A DNA stretch of 64,000 nucleotides from Pseudo-nitzschia pungens (Eukaryota; Bacillariophyta; Bacillariophyceae; Bacillariales; Bacillariaceae): contig CM074760.1 in NCBI GenBank assembly GCA_037355855.1, forward strand, positions 5,386,501-5,450,500, read 5' to 3'. How positions within the stretch are numbered: position 1 is the stretch's first letter; each line of letters begins with the position of its first letter. The translations under genes and the position numbers were made by a program. Below, piece after piece: positions 9,731 through 21,723 of this stretch. The notes under the pieces are model-generated. The model did no database searches. It was not told the origin of the DNA and saw only the letters and a program-made list of their open reading frames with translations.

Positions 9731-11691
9731 CTAACGGTGACACTCGCTTGAGAGTGGTTTGTTGTTTCTACCGTGCCGTCTTTGGGATAGTAGAGGTTCT
9801 GACATCGAGACAACAGATCCCCCGGCCAAGGACTGATCCTCGACGATTGGCTTCATACTATAGGCGAGCCACTCCTTTTCTTCGTCTTCGGATAAAGACG
9901 TCAGGGATGTCTCCCGCAGTGATTTCCCGTTACTTCTTCGACCCGTCGAGTTGCTCGTTTTCTTGAAACAGTTCAATTTGGCCAGTAGGTCACCACATTT
10001 GGATTCGTCCTCGTTGCCTTGTTGGTTTCCTTCGGATGATGCTGGACTTTTCAGATTTGTGTAGGACCCACTTTGGTTTGCTGCGCCGCGGCTGTCGCCT
10101 CGTTTTGCGAGTGATCGTGATGATCGACGAGTCAACGAACTGGTGCCGCCACGCATTCCACTCATGAGAGACTTCTTCGAGTGATTCTGTTGATCGTAGT
10201 TGTTTGAACCTAACAGGGACGAGTAAGGGTCGTCAAACGAGTCCGAGATCGACTTTTCATTGTCGTGAGGAGAGGGCAGAACTGCAATAGGATCCTCATC
10301 CGAAAGTCCAGTCCTCGAGGAATGCCCCGTGTCGTTATCAATCGAAGCTTCAAACGGCGGGGAAAATGTAATGAACTGCATTGCGTGATGATGGCTGAGA
10401 ATGCCCTCCGGAAAGTAAGCTCGATCCTGTGCACGCTTGCTTAATAGCAACGGTGCATCCTCGTTTTTTGGTTGCGACCTTTGACTCCGACCGCCTCTAC
10501 CGGTATTGCTGGGATCGTTGTTATCTGTTGTAATCACCCCAATCTGGGTTAGGTGTTTGATCGCGCTACCAGCAAACGCAATTCTGAAAGAACAGTCGAC
10601 CGCAAGATCGAAAAGCACGAATGGAAATGCCAAAAACGCAAGACAGAAAAGACACAAAACTCATGGGTAAGATGCAATCACCTTTCTGCAACCAGGAAGC
10701 TACTGAAATTTTTCATTCATCATTTGGTTAACACTACTCACGTGATTTTCGCAGTCGTTGCCCATGGCTTCGCAATTAATATCTCGTGTGGCTGTATATC
10801 GTACTTGACTAAACGAATGATGTTGATCAGTTGCGTGAATCGGTGACCCCGAACTTGGAAGAGTCCATCGTACGCCTGTTTCCACTTCACCGGGAGTTTG
10901 TGTTGTAACACCTGGACCAAATCCCGAATGGAATCATTGGCTCGATCCACCCATATTTGCATCAACTCGTAACTCTGCTTCGTGGGATTCATCAAAAGAA
11001 TCATTATAGGTATGCGATTGTGCTTGCCTCCCTTGATTTGGAATCGATCCAGACCAAGAGTGGATTCCAAGCTGTCGAAAATCTCCACCACATCATTCTG
11101 TGGTACCCAGATGCTTGTTCCACTCTTTTCGCTGTCGCCCTTTCGACTTTTTCTGCTGTCCCCTCTTTTTCCCAAACCATTCGATAACGCTTCGTTGTTG
11201 GCGTTGCATTCTGGCGGGACGTTCGACAAAGAGTATGCCTGTTTCCAGGGCTTTTGGAGCGCTCTCGGATCAAAAATCTGTCCCGGAATGTTTTGCGATG
11301 AAGGCCCCCGATTTGTCCCACCACTGACTCCGCTGAGATCCGACATGTTGTCTCTGGACAATGCGACCGAAGAGGGCATGTACACACTGCTGGGAGTGGA
11401 TGCCGAATTGGCAGCACTCCCTCCCGAAACACTGTTTTGATCGACGCTGCTATCCAAGAGATTATTGTTGTGTTCATCGTTGGTGTTCTTGCTCTGGCCA
11501 TTGCTCGATTGAGCGTTGTAGGCGGATCTGAGTTCTCCCTGTGAAAAGCTTTTGCGAGGACCATATCGTCGCGGTGATTGCCTCGAAGGCGCTGGCGATG
11601 ATGTCACCTTCTCCTGGCGAGGTGGTAATCGTTGATTGCCATTTTCTCTTCTCCTCACAGGAGAGACGCCATTTTGCGATTGCGGAGGCAT
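9731..11691 (-). CDS. Uncharacterised, largely disordered protein with one conserved-looking domain
   Basis: Two exons give 600 residues: 11691-10742 and 10583-9731, with intron 10741-10584 (GTGAGT donor, TTCTTTCAG acceptor). The join is in frame and gives AKITIAFAGSAIKHLTQIGV. Residues 1-215 are Ser/Asn/Arg-rich and disordered. Residues ~215-345 are folded-looking, with WVPQNDVVEIFDSLES and RDLVQVLQHKLP followed by YDGLFQVRGHRFTQL and YDIQPHEILIAKPW. The C-terminal ~260 residues are again Ser-rich and acidic. I do not recognise the folded domain; it could be a small alpha/beta domain of ubiquitin-like size, but that is a guess. Start choice: the first in-frame ATG after a stretch without one. 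Confidence 0.65.
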
Positions 11692-12700
11692 GGCTTGCAA
11701 AGAGCGGGTCGGTAAAATGAACGGGATCGATCGGACCTTTCTCGATAGCAAGGGCACCTGGTACGTGTATGCAATGTATGCAGTCCACCGCTTTCTTCAC
11801 TTTACGACCGCAAGTGATCGAAACAATGCACGTGTCAATTGATTGCCTTTGTTTCGCTGCAGGAAGTCGGTGTTTACTACGGATTAATGAATTCAGAATG
11901 CTTTGACTAAGGGGGTGATGGGTACCAAGCACATCTACAACACTACTCGTATTTGCGACGACTCGATGACGGCGTTCGATAGCTCGCTGAATAACACTCT
12001 CTCTTGGTGCTCTAAAATTACGTCGGAGCAAAAAATTTCTCTTGCCCTTTTTTTTCATGTGTCTTTCCTCCTCCTCCTTAGACACTTCCGCTAGGTAAAA
12101 AGTGCACTCTTTCGAAGAACACAAAAATTCTGCATGTTACCTAAGCTGCAGTACTATGTGCTAAAGGAGTATTCACAAAAGTTTGCACGCGCACCCAGCC
12201 ACTCGACAAAATCTCATTAGTTACTTAGGAACGTTAGAAACAGCCAAAAGCGCGCCAAGAACGAACGAATGAATCGTGTTTTGAGCGGAAGCAACTCACT
12301 TTTTCTTCGTAGAATGAACAGAGATGCTAGCAAATGATACGTGTTTACTTCAACCTGAACCAATGCCAGAATTTGTTTTCACAAAACTACTATGCCGATT
12401 GGACTTGTGATTTCCCAACTCAGTACGTATCCCTTCGTCAAATCAAAATCAAACGAATGAAATCTGAAATTACAAAATACCGCCCTCATCTCAATTTTAT
12501 CGAATCATATCTTACCTACTCGTAAGTTACCGTTTGGTGCCCGGAGGAGTAACCTTCTCCCGCGTCAACGGAAAATCCCGTTGTGTAATGGAAAATGCAA
12601 CAATAAACATTTTTCAGATCAGCACCGTACTAAGCACCACAACTAGAAAGAAGCTAAAGACGGACGGAAGGAAGATGAAATTTTAGATTAGTACGTCGTA
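11692..12700. other. Intergenic between two minus-strand genes
   Basis: This covers the 5' flank of the gene ending at 11691 and the 3' flank of the PPR-SMR gene. A 216-codon open frame on the minus strand at 11474-12124 overlaps the real gene out of frame. I do not support it as a gene. Confidence 0.45.
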
Positions 12701-15700
12701 TTAGGAACTGCGACGCTTCGCATAAGTAGGTTCGATATCATAACCTCGGCTAGGTAGCTGCTGCTTTTGAAAGTCGTCATAGGGGCGCTTTCTAGAAGAC
12801 GGGCTTTCCGCTTCCTCGTTCCGGTAAGAAGCTTCCGGATCGTTTCGGATACCTCGAAAATCTGCCGCCATCTCGTTCATATCATTTCGACCTCCTCCCA
12901 CTCCATTCAGACCGCCGGAACGACTCCCTCTGTCCGCACGTCCTCCATCCGTGAAACGAATGTGTTGATTGACTGGTCCCCTCGGCGACCGCGCACTACC
13001 TCTGCTGTCGATGGACGAACGTCGATCGTCGGAATAATGGTACGAATTTTGATCGGGTCGGGTCATGGATGGCCTTCCATCGCGTTCGTCACCTCTTCGG
13101 CGATCCATTCCCGCTCCTCCTCGCATGCTCGGATCGTAATCTCGGTTGGATCTCACATTGTCTCGACCGGGACCGTCCCAGCTTCGACTGTTCCCTCGCC
13201 GGTCGTCAAACTCGGGTTGTCGCTCGCCCCGCCTGTCGCCTTCACTACCGATTCCAGGTCTGCCATCGTTGTAACCCCTTTGGCTTCCGCGGCGATTGAC
13301 CCCGTTGTCCGGACGATCCCCTCGATATTCCCTGCTGCCATGACCCTCCTGATCGCCGTACGTACCTCGACGCTGGGCGTCTCGTGGTCCTCCTCTCCAC
13401 TCGTCTCCGTATCGCTGGTCTTGGCTCCGAGCTTCGGTGGCGCGGCCATAGTTCGTAGAAGCACGATCGTGCATTCGATCGTCTCCAAGGGGTCTGCCCG
13501 AATCCGGACCACGCTCGGGGTAACGATCGTCTCTGGAGTTCCTAAAGGAGGATGATCTCTTGTCGTCCTGGTAATCCGCTTCTCGTCGTTTATCATCGGG
13601 GGATCTGTAAGGTGGCACCGGATCGCCGTCCCGAATGAAGGTTCCCGGAGGTCCCTGCCCGGGACGGGCGGGACGGAATCGAGGGCGCACTTGTTGCACC
13701 ACGTCTGGAAATTTATTGGCGGTGGTTTCCTCTTCTTTGAAACGCGTATATCCCTCGAGATCGAATATAATCCTTCCGCCGTTCTTTTTGACGACCTGGA
13801 TCAATGCCGACTTGTCTATGTGAATTCTTCCCTTGTTCGGTTGCGGAGTCTCGTGAATGTCCATGTACTTGAGCATGGCTCTGACTCGCAATCTCATACC
13901 GTCGTCGTTCATGCGGGCTCCACGAGATCGAGTCTTTCCGTAACCCGTGACAATGGAGATGCTGCGGACAGCTTCAAGCTTCGATGTGTTGATGAGATAA
14001 GGGACCAGGCATTCCTCAAACCACCAACCCAGGGCAATTTCACCTCCACCAAGAGACAAAAAGTGCAAATCAAGCTCAAGCCACTGATTCCCAAGTCGAG
14101 AGACTCGAGCGTAAAAACCTCTTTCCACTCCTGTGAAAACATTCACGGAAAACAAAACCAAGTGAGTGAACGAACCTTCCTAGAATTGCCATCCATTGGT
14201 AAAATGTTTAATTGGACACATACCTTCCTTGAAGAGTCTTCGGCCAAGTTCTACTTGCGACGATACGGCATCAAGCACCGCATTGTACGTAACAACATCC
14301 TTGGCGACTCCAATTCGATCCATTTCCTCGAAGAGTTCGTATCCCTTTTCCCACAGATTGCATCGCGCACAAGCGCTAATGGCGCTGTTGTAAATGTGAA
14401 CGTTCGGAGCAACATCTTCGAGTCTCATCCGTTCCATTAGTTGAAATCCAATGTCTGCCCGACAAGACTTTTCCATGCAAGACATGGCAGCTCCAAAAAT
14501 AATAACGTTTTTCTTGATACCCATTTCGGTCATTTCGTCCAAATACTCCAGGCACTGACGATACTGCAAACCCTTCTCGCAAGCACTGATTGCACTGCCG
14601 TAGCTTACAACAGTGACAGGCATGTTTTTTGATTTCATCTCGTCGAATAGATCCAAGGCTCTTTCCCATTGCAGCCCCTTTTCCAGTGCCGTCCTAGATA
14701 TGGGATCGAAACGAAATGGCACACCCAACATTGATGATAGACCAATACGTTAGTTAGGAAACGGAACAAATCTAAACAAAACCAAACCAAACCCGGGGAT
14801 ACGAAGACGCGCACCACCATGCGAATGTCAAACTCACATCGTGGCATTGTATGTAACAATGCTTGGCTTTCCACCCGATGCTTCGATTTCACGGAACAGT
14901 TCCAATGCCTTGTGCCACATCTGACCCTTGGAAAGGGCGGAGATGGCGGCACTGTACGCAATCACGTTCGCTCCGTGCCCCGCGGCTTTCATTTCCTCGA
15001 GAACCTCGAGTGCAAGCTTCCACTGCTGGCCCTTTTCCGCGGCACTGATCAACGCGGAGTAAGTGACCACCGTGGGTCGGACTCCCTCTCGCTTCATCTG
15101 CTCAAAGATTTCGAGCGCTTTGTGAGGAACCAATCCTTTTTCACAGGCGCTTATGGCAGCATTGTATGCAATGGCTGTTTGGCCCGCACCCTCTTTTTTC
15201 TGTTGCAAAAATACAAGCACACGAATCAAAATGAATAAGCCACGGACAAGACCATCCACATTCCTATTCAAAAGATACCAAGCGATCCCCTTTCAATAAT
15301 CTCCTTCACTCACCATTTGGTCCAGCAAGTCCAAAGCAATCCTCCACTGTCCACATTTTTCGCAAGCCGAAATAGCCGAAGAAAACCTGATGGATCAATT
15401 GTCCAAAAAAGAAAAAAAACAATATTTAATGATCCAAAACGCGGAGACAGTACCTTTAGCAGACTATGACAGGAAACAGAGTTCCTCCCAGAGAACCCGT
15501 TTTCCGGATCGAAACCCGAAAGCCTTTTGTTGTACAAAAAAAACCCCAATGGAATACGTACGTGACTTCATTCTTGGCCACCTTCTTTTCTTTCATTTCA
15601 TCCAACAACCTCAGGGCCTTGTTGTAGTCCCGGACCTTTTCGCAAGCACTGATCATCGAATTGTAGTGGAAGGTGTTCTTTTCGATCCCGATGTGATCGA

Positions 15701-16613
15701 TCCAATCCCAAACGGCATTGGCGATGCGCAGATTCCTCCGGCGCGCCAGGTTGGAGATGATGGCCGTGACGGCCTTGCCCGATTGAAAGACGGCCATGTT
15801 GCTCTCTCGGGTGATTCCGAGCTCGCGAAAAATGTCGCACCCCGGGCGGACCAAGCGGTCCACCAGGGCTTGGATGTCGAGGCCCATGATGATTTGTTGC
15901 CCCCCCCGACCACCACCACCGCGATCGTCGCGGTCACCGTAGTAGGAGGGACGCCGATCTCCTCGTCCACCGCGAAACCCCGAGTCGCCGCCGCGGTACG
16001 AAGAACCGCCGGAATCGCGTCCACCGCGTCCCCGTCCTCCTCTCCCCCTGCCACCACCACCACCATAATTCGAGCCACGCCGACGGTGATAGTCGTCGCC
16101 GTCGTCACGCCCTCCTCCACCACCATAATACGAGTCCCGACCTCCGCTGCCACGACCACCTCCGCCATACGATCCATTGTTTGAACCGCCGAATCGAGGA
16201 GGCGCGGATGACCCGTCTCTCTCTCTTCCTCGCTCCGATTTGTGGCTGTGGCCGTGGCCGTATCGAGAATTGTCGCGGCCGCCGCCACCACCGCCACCGC
16301 CATTCTCTCCGTTTGCGTTGCCATTTCCGGTTCCGCTTCCGTCCAGATTGGCCAGATCGCGCTCCCGTTGATTGGCTCGTTCGCGATATCCGCGCTTGAA
16401 GTGATCGAGTGGCTGCGGTGCCAGGTTGGGAGCGTCTTCCGAACCCGGGACAAAGTTTTCCCCGTGGTCGGCATTGTAACCCCTGGCGCTGTCTCGTCTG
16501 GGTCGATCCGATGGAAAAATCGATGATGATTGTGTCGATTCCATTGGATTGGATTCGATTGGATTCGATTGGATTGGATGATTCCCGATGTGAGTTGGAT
16601 TGTTGGATGACAT
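12701..16613 (-). CDS. PPR-SMR protein with RGG-rich N-terminus and Arg/Asp-rich C-terminus
   Basis: I assemble five exons: 16613-15562, 15386-15314, 15199-14838, 14693-14224 and 14130-12701. All have GT-AG borders and compatible phases, giving 1128 residues. Residues ~60-260 are Gly/Arg/Tyr-rich (RGG type, RNA binding). Residues ~290-650 hold about ten pentatricopeptide repeats, with recurrent NSMISACEK, SSAISACEK, NAAISACEKG and YSALISAAEKG helices. Residues ~668-740 are an SMR domain with LDLHFLSLGGGE and TGYGKTRS. The last ~330 residues are RD/RG-rich, ending near ETTYAKRR-type basic sequence. Such proteins act on organellar transcripts, and SMR can be an endonuclease. No clear transit peptide was seen, so a missing 5' exon or nuclear/cytosolic location is possible. 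The ATG at 16613 is the first in frame. Confidence 0.88.
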
Positions 16614-18789
16614 GTGATGTGAGTTCCAGAGAGTGGATTGAATCGGAATTGTGTGCACGACGCATGGAAGATTGGTGGATGTTGTATGTCAAGTAGTTGT
16701 AGTATCGTTATTATTTGAATGGCATTGGAACGAATGGGGAGTGAGATTATTTGTGTGAGAAATGCAAAATGTTGTCGAGTTTTTCAACGTATTTGGATAC
16801 GAGAACAGCAGAAACAGGAAGGAAGGCAGGAAGGAAGGCAGAAAACGCCACAATCCTTGGGTTTGTTGCATGTGCACCGACTTCCAATTGTTCCCTTCGG
16901 TACCCAGTAATCCCATCCACCTCCGGGGAACCAAACCAATGCGAGAACCGTAGGAGTGTGTCCTACACGAGACCGCATTGTTAAGGTACGAACAAATAGA
17001 TCGACTGTTGCTGACGCTAGAAAACGAATGTGTTGTCGCATGAAGCATTCAATTTCTTTGCAAAGATACCACGTGGTGCGGAAGAGTTCAAACTCAACAC
17101 TGTACGTCTAATCTACCGCACCGCATCCCCCACTTGTTGTTGTTGTTTTGGCGTCTCACCTGCTCATGATTGTTGCGTCGCGTCGTCGTCTGAGCAAATC
17201 GATCTCGAACTGTAATGCTGATATCTATTAATATCTATCGATCCCTTGGATTGTTTTATAAAAGGATACAATCTCTTTGTCTCACAGCGCAAGACATTCA
17301 CGGTTCGGTCGCTTTGCGATGGCAACCTGCAATGAAAATAGATGGGTTCGTGTGGAGAGCGTTTTATCGGCTACTGGTGACTGGTGACACAGTTTGGGCA
17401 AAAAACAGTTGCTCGGGTGGAGGTACTGGTAATCAACTGGAAGGTAACTACGGGGATAACTCGTAGAGATACGGTAGGTCCTCGAACCTACATGAGAAAA
17501 GGTATGTTGTGTTCGCGTATGTTATCGTACGAACTTTTACGTACCGGTAATCCAACGAAACGAATCATTTTTCGTATCTGATGCGGACATGCATTTGTGA
17601 TTGGCGCACTTTCAAAGCATGGGAATTGAATTGTTTAGGACCCGATGACTGACCAGGCCATCTGTCTGTTTGTTGTACGTACGTAATACAAATAAGATGC
17701 AATTCGAAGATTGAGCTTGTGAGCATAAGTAACGAAGTTGTTAAATAAGTATCATTTTTTTGTTTTTACGTCCGCTGCTGGATCTGCGTTGCGTGGCTTG
17801 TTGAAGGACATGCAGAAAGGTACGAACCGTATACCGTATGCAGAATGATAAGATTTTCTGACTTTTGTACGGTACGGTACCACAATACTTATTGACTAAC
17901 CCGGATTGTCGTCATTTTGAGGTGATTCTCAATTTGATATATAACGTACGGTAATCTTACTTGTACGAGTAAGGGCGTGATCAATACTTTAAGTTCGCAC
18001 GGGTAAACGTTCCGTACGTAACCTGACTACTACTCCTACCGGTACTTGAAATCCTCTAATTATGGAATCATAGTAAGAGATTAACTTTACTCGTATCTTC
18101 TTTGGTTTTGCACGTGCTGGTCTCCTCACAGAGAAGATAGCAAAGAAGTCAATCCCTGCGAAACTAAGGGAAGGAAAGATGATAATAGTAGTAGGGTCCA
18201 AATTTCAATCAGAAGGCATTTACCAGTAACCTTACCGGTAGATCAAAAGATCAGCAGAGAGATTTGAAAAGATGATGACAACTGCTGCAGAGATCCAGCA
18301 AAACTAGAAGAGTTTTGTATGCAAACGCAAAATTTCTGACACATTGTTGGTGAGAGGAGGAAAGAGAATCAAGGTTAGATTGACCAGCAGCAGTTTATAT
18401 AGTTCTTCCTTGTTGAGTCAGATTGGGTTGGGCTAAGAACAGCAAGACTGCTATGCAAACCCGGATTTGATGGACATTGGCGGGGTCTTCAATGTCATAA
18501 ACACCCTTGTTCTTCCCAGCCACACCATATTCTTGCTATCGTTAGGCATTAACACCAAGTTTCAAAAGTTGTTGCCAAATGCATCTGGTCGCTCGGAATG
18601 CAAAACTACCGATAGTGGTGGTACCGTAGCACGAAGAAGGTACGTACGTACCGTACAACACTTTCTCGTATCGAGGAATAATCATACGGTACGGTAAGTT
18701 ACGGGTAAGACAACAAAATCACATTATTATGAATTTCTTTCGACTTGTTGATCGACAGAAAACACTTCCACAGAACACGCCCCGGTACG
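16614..18789. other. Intergenic with simple repeats
   Basis: No gene is supported. GGATTCGATT units around 16540-16577 run into the first exon of the PPR-SMR gene. A GAAGGAAGGCAG-type tract lies at about 16805-16845. Many GTAC-containing short palindromes occur at 17,450-18,700, with GTAATCTTAC at 17951 and GTAACCTTAC at 18226. Confidence 0.5.
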
Positions 18790-19590
18790 ATGCACCGCAA
18801 GGCTCGCCGGAATACCGGTATGTCTCGACAAACAAGAATCATAGCGACCCGCACCTTTGTTCGGGGCCAACCCCACTTTGCCGGAACAACAGCAACCAGT
18901 CCCGGTTCCGGTTCCCGTTCCGGCAGGGTGTACCAGCATCAGCGCCAGCACCAGCAACAGCACCAGTACCGCCCGCATTCCCGTCTCCCAACGAACCATT
19001 CGCAGTATTTTTTTTTTTCCACGATCGTCGAAAACCAGATCGCCCGCTGGCGGAAGCAAGGCGGCGAGGACGCCCTCCAGAACAAGGGGAAGAAACTGAC
19101 CCCGGATCGGCACGCCGACGCCGCCGCCGCCTTGTGCGCGAACAAGCACGATTTCGTCCACAGCAAAATCCTGGCGGACAACAACATCAAGCCGGAATCG
19201 ATCGTCCGCCGTCTCGAAATGGACCGGGACTGGGAACTCCTGCGGACAAAAATCCAAGAGGCCTGGGCGGACTATGCAGCAGAAAAGACAGCCGCAACGA
19301 CAACGGCAACGACAACGACCAACAACGGCACCGGCAACAAAAACGGCAACAACAACGGCAGCGGCGATGCGATACCGTCCGTTCGCGATTTCGCAACGAG
19401 CGATCTGGCCAGGGACCTCTTCCGGAAGGACATGGAAAAGCTGGACCTGCAAGCCAGGGGAGTGAACCATGCCATTATTAGTGATTCGTTGCGATTCAAC
19501 GGCCGATCGCCGGTGCGTCACGCGAAACCCTTCCGACTGGAAGAGCGCATCGTGATGGCCCTGACAACGCCGCCGGCGCCGGCAGAATGA
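18790..19590 (+). CDS. DnaJ C28-type conserved-domain (DUF1992-like) protein, probably mitochondrial
   Basis: A 266-residue single-exon protein from the ATG at 18790. Residues 1-30 are Arg-rich with no acids (MHRKARRNTGMSRQTRI), typical of a mitochondrial presequence. After a Gln/His-rich linker, residues ~75-160 read IVENQIARW, then NKGKKLTP, then ILADNNIKPESIVRRLEMDRDW. This resembles the DUF1992 module of DNAJC28-like proteins (IE..I, GKGKPL, vLk.ag..P..i). An Asn/Thr tract precedes a C-terminal basic helix-rich segment with MEKLDLQARGVNHAI. No J domain is present. The family match is by eye and moderate. The gene is convergent with the PRCC-like gene. Confidence 0.5.
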   Translation: MHRKARRNTGMSRQTRIIATRTFVRGQPHFAGTTATSPGSGSRSGRVYQHQRQHQQQHQYRPHSRLPTNHSQYFFFSTIVENQIARWRKQGGEDALQNKGKKLTPDRHADAAAALCANKHDFVHSKILADNNIKPESIVRRLEMDRDWELLRTKIQEAWADYAAEKTAATTTATTTTNNGTGNKNGNNNGSGDAIPSVRDFATSDLARDLFRKDMEKLDLQARGVNHAIISDSLRFNGRSPVRHAKPFRLEERIVMALTTPPAPAE

Positions 19591-20015
19591 AGGAAGGAAG
19601 GAAGGAAGGAATGACGACACGAGCTGCGTTGCAACAAATTGTCGCATGCTATACATCTATAGGTGCTACCTACACGCACCCACAAGCCCGTTGAATCTAC
19701 TACTGTATTTTGTATTATTATTTTTTATTCATTCACATAACTATTTGAATCACAATTTCACAAGTCCCAAATATATTGGTCAAAAGAGCTTTCTATCATC
19801 CTTATTGTAGTATAATAATAATAATACTAATAGAATAGAATCATTATTATTGTTTGAGCATCTCATTTGCATCCCACCTCCGGGTGTGTTGGCACAGTCT
19901 ACGCACAAATGCCCGCAGGAATGGAAGGACACCACTCTTCGTTGCCCGGCTGGTTGGATACCGGGCGCATGGCAAAACATGGCAAAACATGGCACAACAA
20001 TGGCACGGACAGCCG
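19588..20015. other. Convergent intergenic spacer
   Basis: This starts with a GGAA tetranucleotide microsatellite (19588-19611) at the end of the previous CDS. It then holds the 3' flanks of two convergent genes, AT-rich, with ATAATA runs. No gene was seen. Confidence 0.5.
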
Positions 20016-21723
20016 TTACCACCCGTACTTGCGCTTGGCCGTGGCCCGGTGGCTGCCGCCCCGCCCCGCTCCGCCGCTCCCAACCCCACTCGCACTGCCA
20101 CTCCCACTCCCACCGCCCCACCCGAGGTGGGGATTCCGCGCCCGGATTGCTCTCGAGCGAGGCGGCGCTGGCCAGCAGGCTGTTGAGCTGGTTGGTCGTT
20201 TTTTGCCGGCTCGTCACGGTGGTGCTCACGCTGGTCGCCCCGGTGGTCGCATCGTAGCTCCCGGTCGGAACCACCCGGACCGACGAGGACGACGCCGATG
20301 CGGACGACGCCGATGCGGACGCCGCGTGTTCTCCCGGGAGCCGATAGGTGTGGGCCACGCCCCGCAGCTCGCGGTCTCCTTCCACCTGGTCTACCTTTCC
20401 GGCGCGAAGCATTTGTTCCATTTGGCGTTTCCGCGAGAGGGGTTTCTTCTTTTTCGTGTTGTGGTTTTGGTTTTTGAAGTGGTCGTTGTGGTTGGTCGTA
20501 GTAGCTTGTGTTTGTGTTTGCGTTTGCGTTTGCGTTTGCGACCGTCTCGGAGGATTCTGGCCGGGAGCGGCGAACGCGTACGCGCTTTGGTAACTCGAGT
20601 GGTGGGACATTGCGGAGCCCGAGCCCACCGCCGGTGCCGCCGATCGGCGCGGGGCCGACGACGATAGTGACGACGATAGTGACGACGATAGTGACGACGA
20701 CGACGGTGGAGCGGCCCGGACCGCTGGCAATCGCGGCGCAGCGGATCTCGACGGTCGGGGGACGGACGCGGACGCAGGGGCTCGAGTCGTGTGCGACGAC
20801 GACGCCGCCGCCGACGTCGGTTTGTCGTCGTTGGCCCCGTGAATGTTCCGCACCTCCGCCGGTTGCCGCCGGTTTCGCTTGATGGTTTCCACCGTGGTAG
20901 TCAGAAACGCGGCACCGAGGGGTTCCGAACTCGCGGGTGGTTGCTGGGCGGTGGGTTTCGTCTTTGTCTTTGTCGTTGTCGCTGTCGCTGTCGATTGAGA
21001 TTCCTCGCGTTGGGGAGACCCGGGCACGGGGTTGGATGTTGTCGATGTTTTTGACGTCGACACCTCTTGGTCGCCGCCCAGGATTTTCCGTCTGGTTGCG
21101 TTCGGGTTCGAGGACGACGACGACGACGCCGAGGGACCGGATTTCGACAAGGCGTTCAACAATCCCACGAGGCCCTCGTCTCTCGAATAGTCCCCGGAAA
21201 CCGTTGCGGTGCTTGTCCGTTGTTTTCGAGCGGCGGCGGAGCGTTTGATTTGTTGCTTTTTGGTCGTGTCCTTTCGTTGATCATTGTCATCGGAGTCGTC
21301 ATCACTGCTGTCATCGTCGTCATCACTGCTGTCATCGTCGTCGTCATCGGTATCGTCATCGGTATCGTTGTTATTGTTATTGTTATTCCTCTTGGAAGTC
21401 CCTCCCCCACCCGCACGCTGGAGTTGATTCAAGATGTGTTCCGGCAAGACGGCCGACAATTTCAAGAGCTTTTTGCCAATCACTCGCTTCTTTTGGTCGG
21501 CCTTGGATACGGTTTTGTTTTGGTTTTGCGTTTGGTTTTGCGTTTGCGTTTGGTATTGCGCGTTGCTGCGGTTGCCATCGGCGGATGGCAAACCCGGATC
21601 GGGTCGTTCGACGGACGGCGCCACGGGAACGGTCGAGGGTGCCTCGGCAACCTTTGCGGGCGTTGGATCGTTCGAATCCGAATCGGAGTCGGAATCCGAG
21701 TCGTAGTTGCCCAGCAGATCCAT
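20016..21723 (-). CDS. PRCC: PRCC-like protein (mitotic checkpoint / spliceosome-associated family), one apparent frame break
   Basis: The ATG at 21723 gives MDLLGNYDSDSDSDSDS, which matches the N-terminal DLL..Y.SDSD pattern of PRCC proteins. Further along come an acidic tract, GLVGLLNALSKSGP, an SR/Ala/Ser-rich low-complexity middle, and a basic block with SRKRQMEQMLRAGK equivalent to the family KHQ..LL motif. The family's invariant C-terminus (..KYGW or ..KYGF at the stop) appears as TAKRKYGW-stop at 20039-20016, but in the next frame. Moving one base at the G-run near 20116-20119 joins them through a Gly/Ser linker. Without that, the frame runs into implausible Trp-rich sequence. The identity rests on termini and the KHQ-like motif. 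The protein is likely nuclear. Confidence 0.6.

Noticed and set aside
11474..12124. 216-codon minus-strand frame upstream of the disordered protein gene
   Set aside because: It overlaps the real gene out of frame and has no recognisable features or splice support.
15390..16184. Plus-strand frame of 264 codons
   Set aside because: It is antisense to the PPR and RGG exons; there is no independent support.
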